64,000 nucleotides of DNA. Source: Paenibacillus sp. BIC5C1 (lineage in GTDB: Bacteria > Bacillota > Bacilli > Paenibacillales > Paenibacillaceae). The notes below the pieces were generated by a model, which was not told the origin of the DNA, ran no database searches, and worked only from the letters and a program-made list of their open reading frames with translations. Location: NCBI RefSeq assembly GCF_032399705.1, contig NZ_CP135922.1:3720001-3784000 (forward strand), written 5' to 3'. The translations under genes were made by a program, and so were the position numbers. Each line of letters begins with the position of its first letter. The first letter of the stretch is position 1. Shown here one piece after another: positions 38,346-47,113 of the stretch.

Positions 38346-39926
38346 TTAATTCCCGTTCTGTGTATTCTTTTTGTTTTTAATCAAAATTGCACTCGCGAAT
38401 GTACCAATTATTAAGAAAATACCAATCAATAGTGTTACATTTTGCATACCTGAATTAAAAGCATTAAACACGAGTGACTTCATTTCATCAAAAGCTGGCA
38501 TAGCTTTATATGCTTCAGCTTGCTTGCTATCAAAAACTTGTGAACCTCCAAAAGCTCCAGCTTTATGGAAAACATCCAGCATTTGATTTCTAAACTCGGT
38601 AGGAATATTGGCTAAATTCATGATACTTGTGTTCAATGAAGCGTTATAACCTTCCGTTAATTTAATTCCAAGCATTACAACACCAAAGGAGATACCCACT
38701 TGTCTAAAAACATTTAAAATACCAGAAGCCATACCTACATACTCTTTATTAACTGAACTCATAGCAGCATTAGTAATAGGTGGATTAACTAGAGCATTGC
38801 TAATACCTAAAAGAATAAAACCAGGCATCAGATAGCTCCACTCAAACGGAGCTTTGATCATATAACGCATAACAAATATTCCGATTGCACCGATCAATAG
38901 TGCTCCACTAACTAACCAACGGTTACCAATTTTCCCCGAGATAATTCCGGCAATTGGACCAAGAACTATCGTAAAACCACTAATGAGTAACATTTTTGCA
39001 CCTGTATCAAAAGCCGAGTAACCCATGTAATTTTGCATAATAATGGTTAAATAGGTAAATCCTCCGTATAGTCCAGCACTTAATACAAAAGCTGCGATAT
39101 TAGCCCCATTAAATGTCCAATTTCTAAAAACAGATAATTCAATCATCGGCTGTTCTACTTTTCTTTCGGTAATGATAAAAGCTATAAGTAAAATAAGTGA
39201 TAATCCAAGTAGAGTTAAAATGTGCCAATTAGTCCATGCGTAATCTCCATTCACTGACTTTTGAATTAAGGCTAAAATCATCGTAAAAATCATCGCTGTA
39301 CTGAAAATCAGTCCCCAAATATCAATTCGTCCATTTTTGTTTGTTTCACTTTCTTTAATCACAAACATTCCTAATATAATTGCTACAACCGCAACTGGAA
39401 TGTTAACAAGAAAAATAGATCTCCAACCAAAAGCATCGACTAATGCTCCACCGACCAAAGGACCACCGGCAATAGCAAGCCCAACGGCACTACTCCAAAT
39501 ACCTAGTGCAAGTCCTCTTTGTTTTTCAGGAAATGAAGAAGTAACTATCGTTAATGATAATGACATCATAGCCGCTCCACCAATTCCTTGAAATCCACGG
39601 AAGATGTTTAACCAAATATCACTGTTTGCTAATCCGCTGGCTAAAGAGCCAATCATAAAAATACCCAATCCTAATAAAAAGACTTTTTTACGTCCGATAA
39701 TGTCGCCTAATTTTGAAACTGGCAATAACATTGCAGCATAAACTAAAGTATAGGCATTCAGCACCCATTGTAGATTTGAAAAACTCGATGAAAAAGCTTG
39801 TTGTATATCTGGTAATGCAACATTGACAATTGTAATGTCTAACATGGCCATAAATACGGTTAAACTAACCGTGGCTAAAACCCACCATTTTCTTCTTGAT
39901 TGTGTCAAAATGAAAACCCATTTCAT
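38346..39926 (-). CDS. DHA2-family MFS multidrug exporter (EmrB/QacA-like)
   Basis: About 526 residues and 14 predicted membrane segments. Signatures: LDITIVNVALPDIQ in TM1 (DHA2 motif D1), KLGDIIGRKKVF in loop 2-3, and GGPLVGGALVD (motif C). It exports hydrophobic cations and drugs. The ATG at 39926 begins the conserved part; the longer frame runs into the operator region and is unlikely. The ribosome binding site is weak. A candidate operator for the neighbouring winged-helix repressor starts right after the ATG on the upstream side (39927-39955), so repression by roadblock is plausible. Confidence 0.85.
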   Translation of the reverse strand: MKWVFILTQSRRKWWVLATVSLTVFMAMLDITIVNVALPDIQQAFSSSFSNLQWVLNAYTLVYAAMLLPVSKLGDIIGRKKVFLLGLGIFMIGSLASGLANSDIWLNIFRGFQGIGGAAMMSLSLTIVTSSFPEKQRGLALGIWSSAVGLAIAGGPLVGGALVDAFGWRSIFLVNIPVAVVAIILGMFVIKESETNKNGRIDIWGLIFSTAMIFTMILALIQKSVNGDYAWTNWHILTLLGLSLILLIAFIITERKVEQPMIELSVFRNWTFNGANIAAFVLSAGLYGGFTYLTIIMQNYMGYSAFDTGAKMLLISGFTIVLGPIAGIISGKIGNRWLVSGALLIGAIGIFVMRYMIKAPFEWSYLMPGFILLGISNALVNPPITNAAMSSVNKEYVGMASGILNVFRQVGISFGVVMLGIKLTEGYNASLNTSIMNLANIPTEFRNQMLDVFHKAGAFGGSQVFDSKQAEAYKAMPAFDEMKSLVFNAFNSGMQNVTLLIGIFLIIGTFASAILIKNKKNTQNGN

Positions 39927-40017
39927 GTATATGTGTGCATTAATGCATATATATATTAAAATGAAGAGCACTGCATTATTTCGAATTCATGAGTGCTTTC
40001 ATATTGTTAGATGTTTG
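39927..40017 (-). repeat. Operator/regulator-tail duplication, copy 1
   Basis: A 91-base block identical at 82 positions to 40188-40278, 261 bases away. It contains a candidate operator (ATATATGCATTAATGCACAC in leftward reading) and a relic of the regulator gene's 3' end (NNMKALMNSK, stop). It directly abuts the MFS start. Confidence 0.7.
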
Positions 40018-40187
40018 CTATAACTGCTGCGGATACAAACCAACCACTCTCGAATCGCTAAGTAGCGCTCGCCGTTATCTGAATGTCAACAGAGGAAAAG
40101 TTATAAAAATACCCTGCAAGTTCACTTCATATTCGGAAAAATCCAGATCATGCATCTTTGATTGAATTAAAATAAACTCTTTATCGT
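40018..40187. other. Spacer between duplicated blocks
   Basis: About 170 bases with no recognisable gene; presumably what is left of the duplicated regulator unit or older upstream DNA. Confidence 0.3.
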
Positions 40188-40278
40188 GTATATGTGTGTA
40201 CAAATGCATATATATATCAATATAAAAAGCACTGCATTATTTCAAATTCATGAGTGCTTTCATATTGTTAGCTGTTTG
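40188..40278 (-). repeat. Operator/regulator-tail duplication, copy 2
   Basis: Same unit as 39927-40017. Its right half (40237-40278) is the live 3' end of the regulator gene and its left half is another operator-like sequence (ATATATGCATTTGTACACAC in leftward reading). Confidence 0.7.
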
Positions 40279-40566
40279 TTCAAATTTATCTACAATGAAA
40301 TTATTATTCGTTTTGTAATAAACTTCTCGTCCATCTTTTCTCCTTTGAACGATACCAAAACGACTCATGAAATCAAGATGCCGAGAAATAACTGAACGAT
40401 TCTGCGGAAAATATTCTGCAATACCACCGATTGTCATTTCACCATTTGCAGAAAGAAAAATCAACAACTCACTCCGCACTGGATCAAGAACTGCTCGAAA
40501 AAACTCAATATCGATATTGTCTTCTATCAGCTTTTTACATTTATTTGGATCAAAATTTACTCCCAT
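40237..40566 (-). CDS. ArsR/MarR-like winged-helix repressor of efflux genes
   Basis: 109 residues from the ATG at 40566 (AGGGGG a few bases upstream; longer frames would read through the operator). The winged helix is seen as ELLIFLSANGEMTIGGIAEYFPQNRSVISRHLDFMSRFGIV (first, recognition and third helices) followed by the wing RRKDGREVYY. The short length and recognition helix NRSVISRHL fit ArsR-type regulators. No metal-binding cysteine pair is evident apart from C14-type positions. It sits upstream of the DHA2 and MMPL exporters on the same strand, with three similar operator-like sites around it. Confidence 0.78.
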   Translation of the reverse strand: MGVNFDPNKCKKLIEDNIDIEFFRAVLDPVRSELLIFLSANGEMTIGGIAEYFPQNRSVISRHLDFMSRFGIVQRRKDGREVYYKTNNNFIVDKFEQTANNMKALMNLK

Positions 40567-40587
40567 TTCCCTACCCCCTAAACTTAT

Positions 40588-40610
40588 TATATGCATTCGT
40601 GTGCACATGT
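40588..40610. promoter_or_regulatory. Candidate operator upstream of the repressor
   Basis: TATATGCATTCGTGTGCACA resembles the operator-like parts of the two duplicated blocks (shared ATATGCATT..TG.ACACAT pattern). It lies about 25 bases upstream of the repressor start, consistent with autoregulation. Confidence 0.5.
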
Positions 40611-40688
40611 CAATGTTTTCAGAATAATTCAATAAAAATACTTTTGATATCACATACTCACATATGTGAACCCCTCAAAAGCTGCTGC

Positions 40689-40797
40689 TCAATCCCATTT
40701 CTTTTCGGTAGCTTTATGAATTTCTGATCCGATACCTAGGTTTCTCAAATCAGGGCGAGTATAAACATTCGTAACATACTTCTTTTTATCATACCTT
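40689..40797 (-). pseudogene. GNAT acetyltransferase C-terminal remnant
   Basis: About 35 codons reading YVTNVYTRPDLRNLGIGSEI and HKATEKKWD then stop, i.e. GNAT motif A with the R-x-x-G-x-G/A acetyl-CoA loop. A stop codon precedes it and the rest of the protein is missing. The IS110-type element begins shortly to the right, so the insertion may have removed the rest. Confidence 0.55.
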
Positions 40798-40825
40798 TAC
40801 ACTAACCTGCCCGTTCGTATTATGA

Positions 40826-40858
40826 GATCAACCAGTTCTTTCTGGTTGATCCTTTTTT
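40826..40858 (+). terminator. Strong rho-independent terminator
   Basis: GATCAACCAG/CTGGTTGATC arms (40826-40835, 40842-40851) followed by six T. No intact rightward gene ends here; it may come from lost DNA or shield the IS from outside transcription. Confidence 0.75.
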
Positions 40859-40869
40859 CGTTAGCATAG

Positions 40870-41060
40870 AGGATTAAGGTAGCCTGGTCGAACGTACCTG
40901 CCCGTGGGACTTGATCCCGAGCGCTATAGTGTCGCCCCTACTTGTCATGACCATGATTGAGGCTGGTTGGGACGTAAGATCCCGTATAACAAGCGATGCT
41001 ATGGAGCGACGAGAAGAACCTTAGGGGATGCCGGTGAATCTAAACTTACAGGGAGAGATG
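40870..41060 (+). ncRNA. Candidate IS110 bridge RNA region
   Basis: About 190 bases of conserved-looking, non-coding DNA between the terminator and the transposase start. It is G+C richer than its surroundings and contains several short self-complementary stretches. IS110-group elements encode a bridge RNA in this left-end position that pairs with donor and target DNA. Loops were not folded here, so this is position-based inference. Confidence 0.35.
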
Positions 41061-41067
41061 AGATGAA

Positions 41068-42284
41068 ATGAATCCAGTTGTCGGTCTAGATATTTCAAAG
41101 GAAGAAAGTCATGGACAAGCCTTTTTAGCGCGCGGAAAGCCTTTCAGAGGGACATTCCACTTCGAGCACACTCGTGATGGCCTAACAAATCTACATCAAG
41201 TTTTAAAGGACGTGGAATCTGTATCCAAACAACGTCCTTTGCTTATTCTAGAAGCAACCGGACATTACCAAAGCCCAGTTGTTCAGTTCTTAGAGGAACA
41301 TCACGATATTTACATTGTCATTAATCCACTCATCTCCAATCGGCTTAGAAAGTCTCAGCTTCGTAAAGTAAAGACGGATGCTGCTGACGCTTACCTATTC
41401 GGTGAGTTGTACTACAAGGAAGAGTTTGAACCTTTTAAGAAAAGAGGCGTGCAACTTCTCAATCTGCGCTATCTTACAAGGCAATACGAGTCTCTTTCAA
41501 AGATGTGTGTACAGACTAAACTGCAATTCCAAGCTGTTTTAGATCAGGTTTTCCCTGCCTACAGAGGTGTCTTTGGAGCTATGTATTCAGGCATTTCACT
41601 ACGGTTTTTAAGTGAGTTCCCAACCTCATATTCGGTTTTGAAAACGGACAAAGAAACACTTAATGCTAAAATCAAAGAAATGCTTCCAACAAAACGAGGC
41701 CGTTCAGAGGCTTGGATTAACGAACGAGTAAAGCGGCTACTTCATGCGGCAAAACAAAATCCTTTTGAGCAAACCATGTATGCCAGCCACTTAATCAATT
41801 TAAAAGTTCTTATAACCTTGATTCTTCAGTACCAGGAGCATCTTACTGAGTTAGAACGAAACATAAATGCCCTGGCAGAAGAGATCGAAGAGTATGATTT
41901 AATTCAATCTATTCCCGGTATTGGCCATAAAATTGCAGCAACAATTTTATCGGAAATTGGGGAAATTGGGGAAATTGACCGATTTGATCATCCGAAAAAA
42001 CTAGTAGCCTTTGCTGGTATCGACCCAAGTGTCTTTGCTTCGGGTAAGTTTACGGCAACCCGCAATCCAATCACCAAACGTGGTTCTCGGCAGCTTCGTT
42101 ATGCGCTGGTTTTGGCTGTTCAGTGCGGACTTATCCGTTGTCGCAATACACGGATCAAAGAGTTTTATGATCGCAAAAGGGCCGAAGGGAAACCGCTAAA
42201 GTAGCTCTAGTCGCATGTGCAAATAAGCTTGTTCATTGGCTCCATGCTATTTTGAAAAACAAAAAGGCATTCCGTCCAACTTAA
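41068..42284 (+). pseudogene. IS110-family transposase with 3' frameshift
   Basis: As written the frame ends at 42204 (378 residues). The N-terminal DEDD RuvC-like domain is complete: D in GLDISKE, E in LILEATGHY, and D-x-x-D in KTDAADAYLF. The C-terminal Tnp20 domain has PGIGHKIAATILSE, FAGIDPS and the SGKF serine region. Just before the stop the sequence GKPLK replaces the usual GKPHK. Restoring one A there gives KVALVACANKLVHWLHAIL and continues to a stop at 42282-42284. A one-base deletion has therefore removed the last ~27 residues. GGGAGAG lies before the ATG. Confidence 0.8.
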
Positions 42285-42929
42285 AGGAATTTAACTGGTA
42301 TAACCTTCCAAGGCGTAGGAGTAATTGGAGGGTTTTTGGCATGCTCATTTTTAACTATAACACATGATTTGAATGACTTGACTGGTAATCTTGACAAGCT
42401 ATTAGCTGGTATAGCTTAACGAACGAAGATCGATTAGAAATATGTCCAATCGGTAATGGGAGCATGTTCTGTCCTCCAACTTACTTTTTGCACCGAAGTC
42501 ATTCCAACTAAATTGGATTGGCGCCGAACACACACCCGAATTGTTAATGATCTTTTCGTCCGAAATGTTTTCTACACATTCTATTAGGACTTTCCAACAA
42601 TCTTTCGTCTTTACTTCCCAAATAAACGTTCATACATCGCTGTAATACAGCGAGTTTCCAATCTGAATGAACGTCTTTTTCATTAACAATTCAACTTATA
42701 GTCTAATTTTGTTGCTTGGTGTCTAAATCAAATTCTTATAGATGCATTTGATCATCTCCTTATATTACTCTCATGGGCGTGCCTTTGTTGTTTACTCATT
42801 GAATTGCCTTGTCCCATAGTTTCAAATTTGGGAGCAGCCGATTCGATCATTGTTACAAGCATTTTGAAGACACATCTTCAGAAAATTCAGCACAAGTAGG
42901 ATTTACAGGTAAAAACAAAACAAGAAAAA
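42285..42929. other. Intergenic region right of the IS110-type element
   Basis: Holds the unresolved right end of the element and no recognisable gene. A two-tier hairpin stands at 42626-42674: outer ACGTTCAT/ATGAACGT and inner CGCTGT/ACAGCG, followed by CTTTTT. It looks like a terminator for an absent rightward gene. Confidence 0.4.
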
Positions 42930-42964
42930 GAACCTTGATTGAAGACACTATCCAACCAAGGTTC
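42930..42964 (-). terminator. Terminator after second Imm53 gene
   Basis: GAACCTTG/CAAGGTTC arms (42930-42937, 42957-42964). On the leftward strand it is followed by a long T-rich tract. Confidence 0.7.
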
Positions 42965-42984
42965 CTATTTTGAATATTGCGTAA

Positions 42985-43284
42985 TTATTGTCTTTCTATG
43001 CTTGAAGCCCAATTTTTAAAGTAAATGAGTATCTCTTCTAGATTCGATGCTCCGCCTGCACCGTGAAACCCTCCATCTCTCACAATACAATAAAACCAAT
43101 CTTCTTCAGTTCTCTCTTCTTCAATTGACTCAAAGGGTACGTCTTCTAAATAAGTATCTGTCAAGTCGATTTTGACAGACCAACCGGGATTATCTACAGT
43201 ATCAATTTTCACACCGTATGAATGCTCCCAATCACCATTACAGTTTTCAAGATACCAGTTCTGGAGCCATTTTAATGTGTTCAT
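42985..43284 (-). CDS. Imm53 family immunity protein, copy 2
   Basis: 99 residues, 87% identical to the protein at 6340-6636, with the same NWYxENCNGDWEHSYG and DNPGW core. Differences cluster in the middle acidic segment (LEDVPFESIEEERTEED). AGAGG precedes two adjacent ATG codons (43287 and 43284); the second matches the other copy's start. It lies after the CobN-like gene on the same strand but is probably not related to it in function. Confidence 0.75.
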   Translation of the reverse strand: MNTLKWLQNWYLENCNGDWEHSYGVKIDTVDNPGWSVKIDLTDTYLEDVPFESIEEERTEEDWFYCIVRDGGFHGAGGASNLEEILIYFKNWASSIERQ

Positions 43285-43369
43285 CATATTTACCTCTTCT
43301 TCGGAATTTTATCAGGTCTAGCTGGTCTAACTCCCTGAGGTATTGATTTACCATTAATATAGCTATAAT

Positions 43370-46300
43370 TTAGTTTCCTTCCAAATCCCCTTCAAGCTCC
43401 AGATAACGATTCCGCAGCATTTCAAGCTCCTCCTCGGAAGCATTCCAATAATTCCGCTGATGGCTCTCAAGCAAGGTTTCCAGCATGCCGTGATAAGCCC
43501 AGCGGTTATTGTCCCGCATTTGTTTGCTGCGATGTTCATCTGCTACATATTCCTGATGGACGGCAGAAAAGATCCAGGAATCCACCTGGTTGGTCGTTGC
43601 GGCGAGACCCAGCAGATTCTCCATTCGGTCAGCCACCTTCTGTGCCCCATGATAATCATGCTTCAGCATTCCCTCGATCCATTTGGGATTGAGCATACGC
43701 GTTCGCACCCCACGCTTTACTGCATGCTGCAGCTCTTCTGTCAGAACATGCTCGCGCGTCGTATCGGAAATGAATATATCCGCTGTCTCCCCTTTGGTGA
43801 TCTCGACTGACTTGGCCAAACCGCCAAAAAATTCGTAATAATGATCCAGATCGATAATTTCGTGCTCATGGTTGCTCCGGATTTGCGAAACGATATCCAC
43901 TGCCGCCAGATTGGCCTTGTACAGCTCATACATCTCCCTGCCTCGATAATTCGCGCTGTACACATGTTTCAGGCTGTGCATAAAAGCTTCTCCCAAACGG
44001 CTTTCGTCTTCCCATTGTTTGGTCTCCACCAATTTGGCCACAGACGTCCCGTATTCTCCTTCCGCAGGACCGAAAATACGTGCGCATGCCAAATCCCATG
44101 CCTCATCATGCTCAGCTCCGGCCTCGCGCAATTGTTTATACAACTGCTCGGAACGCTTTTTAAATACGTTCTGCTCTGCCGGTTCATCGAGTTCCGAGAC
44201 AGCTCTAAACAGTTGATGAAGCTCCACCAGCAGATCCGGAAACATATCCCGGAAGAAACCGCAGATATGTACGACCACATTCAGTCGGGGTCTGCCAAGC
44301 TCTTGTGCCGGAATAATTTCAAACTCCCTGTGCATGGAGCCTTCCCGTTCCTTGACTCTGACTCCGAGATAAGCCAGAATCTGTCCCAGCGTTTCTCCCT
44401 GGGTACGCGAGGTCTCCAGTCCCCACATGACAAGTGCGGTCGTTTCCGGAAATTTCTGATGGGCATCATGATACAGATTTAGCGTATTCTCCGCGATCTG
44501 TAACCCACTTATCACGGCCGTACGGCTCGGAACAGCTCTGGGATCGAACTGCACCAGATTATTGCCCGAGGGCAGCACCTCCGGATTGCGAATACAGTCG
44601 CCTGCCAGAGAAACTGGAATATATTTTCCATCCAGCGCTTTGAGAAGATGCTTCAGCTCCGCATCAGCTTTGGTTGAACGGTATGCAGCCAATCCATGAT
44701 TCCATGTTTCCTGCCAGTTAATCCGCAGTTTCTCCGGCAGATGCGGAGGGTCGGGAATTTCGCTGTTGTGAATAAAAAACAAGACTGCGTCCTCTACATA
44801 CTTGTCCAGCTGTTGGAGCTTGTCAATACTCTGGCTTTCCAGCAGGTTGTCATAATCCCAAGTCAGCGAGGCGGCATACAATCTCTGGAGCGAAGCATGT
44901 GAACCGCGATCATGACAGAGAATCATTTTCATATGCCTGGCAGCCTGTTCATGCCCATAACCTTCCCCTAAAACATGTAAACCCTCGGGGATAAAGGATC
45001 TTCCGATGCGGTACAACTCCTTCTCGATCTCTTCCGGTTCCTCGGCGTCAAGAAACAAGGCAGCTGCTTGCTCCTGCAGCAATTTCCAAGCTTCGGCTAC
45101 TCGTGCCGGATTCAGCTGTTCCTCAGCCCGGTACTGATGCAGCAGCGCTTCAAGTTCGGCGTATTCGCCATATAAACCACTTACCGTGAAGGGCGGTGAT
45201 TGATATCCGATCAGAGTTGCATGCGTTCTTCGCTTGGCAATCATGGCTTCGGACGGATTGCCGACATAATAGGCATAAACATGCGGAAGATCCTGAATCA
45301 ACGCATCCGGCAGGCAGTCGCCGGACATTCCGCTCTCTTTGCCCTCCAGAAACTCAAGGGTCCCATGAGTTCCTACATGCAGGATGGCATCGGCCTTGAA
45401 TTCGTCCCGAATGTATTGATAGAAAGCGAGATACTGATGATGTGGAAGCAGGCTTTTATCATGATAGGCCGCTTCGGGATTCTCATGAATCCCGCGGCTG
45501 GGCTGCACTCCGATAAACAGATTGCCGCTTATCAGCCCCGGAATTCGGAACGCACCGGACTCTGTAGTCATGATATCGCCAGGGGGTTCTCCCCACTGAT
45601 GAACGTACTCTTCCCGGCGTTTGGCAAACACTTCGTTATTCCGAACGTAGTCATCGCTGTCGTACTTCAGTAAAGAGTCAGACTCGCATTCGTCTGTCCA
45701 GATCCCGGAATTCACAATTCCCTCCTGGATAAATCGCTCTCGCAGCTCTGTTCCGGAATACGTTTCCGTTAAGTAGCCATGTTGTTTCATCACTTCCAGG
45801 ATTCGCGAGACGGATTCGAAGGTATCCAGGAAGGAAGCCTGGAACAGATGCCCCTCTCCCGGTGGATAATTGTAGCCAATGATGGCAATCCTCTTCTCGG
45901 CTGGCGGTTTGATCTGAAGTTCCAGATATCGCCGGACTCGGTTCACAAGCCGCTGTGCACGATCTTCGATTAACTGCAGCTCCTTGATATGAAGCTGCAT
46001 TTCTTCATCATAGTCCCGGGCGAATAATGCAGCAACCGGAAGCATTTCAATGCTCCCATCCAGCTCAGGCAGCATCATTTGCACAAGAAATTCCGAAGGA
46101 GACAATCCCTGACGGGAGTGTTCCCATTCCTCTTTTTCCCTTCTGGTCAGGAAAAACGGATGAAACATCGGCGCCTCCACTTCCCTCAGCAATGCCAGAA
46201 TCTCTTCGCTTTTACCGCCGGTCGGGCCGGCACCCAACCGAAACGGGATAAAATTGACGAGCAGATTCACTTTCCCTCCACCGGTGCCGCCAAACATCAG

Positions 46301-47074
46301 GAAATTTCTCAACTTTTTCGAATCCACGTGGACCAAGGAAGTCATGGCGATAGGCAATACATGGGCGAATTTCCGAATCTCCTGAATGATTCCGCCGATG
46401 AGATCCCCCGTATGGAGCGGATAACTGTGCCCCATGAACAAAACAGCTACAGTTGGCAGTTCTTCCCGGGTATCGGTCATGGCCCGATAAGTTTCCAGCG
46501 ATTCATACATCTGCTTCTTATACGGGTCATAAATGCTCAAGGCTTCCAGGACCACCGGCGGCTCAACCGACGGCCAGCTCGCTTCATTTCCGTAATGCGT
46601 TACAATATACCCCAGCATGTGGTGCAGATTGCTAGCCCCTGCATTCCTCCAATATTCAAGCAGCGTACGATAATGCCGCAAATCGTTTGATTTGCCCGGC
46701 TCCTTATGGGAACCCGGAGGTCCTCCGTGCAGTCGAACCCCCGCAATATCCTCATACTTCAATGCTCCTAATCGAAACAGATCCTGAATCCCTTCGGCAC
46801 TTCCACCCAGTATCACCTGCTCGGCTTCTGCTTCGGTACACCGTTCATGAATACGGACAAGCGTTGGAGCCGGTGTTCCATGAGGATCATGAATGATAAA
46901 CCCTGCCCTTGCCACACCGAATTCAAGCGATTGCCATTCCTCTTCCGAGAGCGTTCCTTCAATATTAAATACAGATAACGTTAATTGGCTGCGCAGAGCA
47001 GGCTCCAGATTCCTATAAACCTGTGACAGGTCTTTCATAGCTGCATGCGATGTTGTTAAAACAACGATATTCAT
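43370..47074 (-). CDS. CobN/BchH-like metallochelatase large subunit
   Basis: About 1234 residues, the length of CobN and Mg-chelatase H subunits. It contains the HVGTHGTLEFLEGKESGMSG segment (about 595-615) with the conserved H and E residues of the CobN/BchH active region, FIGVQPSRG, and a C-terminal DLDHYYEFFGGL segment. By family knowledge these subunits bind a tetrapyrrole or corrin and insert a divalent metal with the help of AAA+ partners. The ATG at 47074 is chosen because GAGGGGGAG lies just upstream. It is the last gene of the importer-chelatase operon; no cobalamin or chlorophyll biosynthesis genes are near. Confidence 0.85.
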   Translation of the reverse strand: MNIVVLTTSHAAMKDLSQVYRNLEPALRSQLTLSVFNIEGTLSEEEWQSLEFGVARAGFIIHDPHGTPAPTLVRIHERCTEAEAEQVILGGSAEGIQDLFRLGALKYEDIAGVRLHGGPPGSHKEPGKSNDLRHYRTLLEYWRNAGASNLHHMLGYIVTHYGNEASWPSVEPPVVLEALSIYDPYKKQMYESLETYRAMTDTREELPTVAVLFMGHSYPLHTGDLIGGIIQEIRKFAHVLPIAMTSLVHVDSKKLRNFLMFGGTGGGKVNLLVNFIPFRLGAGPTGGKSEEILALLREVEAPMFHPFFLTRREKEEWEHSRQGLSPSEFLVQMMLPELDGSIEMLPVAALFARDYDEEMQLHIKELQLIEDRAQRLVNRVRRYLELQIKPPAEKRIAIIGYNYPPGEGHLFQASFLDTFESVSRILEVMKQHGYLTETYSGTELRERFIQEGIVNSGIWTDECESDSLLKYDSDDYVRNNEVFAKRREEYVHQWGEPPGDIMTTESGAFRIPGLISGNLFIGVQPSRGIHENPEAAYHDKSLLPHHQYLAFYQYIRDEFKADAILHVGTHGTLEFLEGKESGMSGDCLPDALIQDLPHVYAYYVGNPSEAMIAKRRTHATLIGYQSPPFTVSGLYGEYAELEALLHQYRAEEQLNPARVAEAWKLLQEQAAALFLDAEEPEEIEKELYRIGRSFIPEGLHVLGEGYGHEQAARHMKMILCHDRGSHASLQRLYAASLTWDYDNLLESQSIDKLQQLDKYVEDAVLFFIHNSEIPDPPHLPEKLRINWQETWNHGLAAYRSTKADAELKHLLKALDGKYIPVSLAGDCIRNPEVLPSGNNLVQFDPRAVPSRTAVISGLQIAENTLNLYHDAHQKFPETTALVMWGLETSRTQGETLGQILAYLGVRVKEREGSMHREFEIIPAQELGRPRLNVVVHICGFFRDMFPDLLVELHQLFRAVSELDEPAEQNVFKKRSEQLYKQLREAGAEHDEAWDLACARIFGPAEGEYGTSVAKLVETKQWEDESRLGEAFMHSLKHVYSANYRGREMYELYKANLAAVDIVSQIRSNHEHEIIDLDHYYEFFGGLAKSVEITKGETADIFISDTTREHVLTEELQHAVKRGVRTRMLNPKWIEGMLKHDYHGAQKVADRMENLLGLAATTNQVDSWIFSAVHQEYVADEHRSKQMRDNNRWAYHGMLETLLESHQRNYWNASEEELEMLRNRYLELEGDLEGN

Positions 47075-47113
47075 CGGATCTCCCCCTCTCAACTTGTTTA
47101 TAGACCGACTGAC

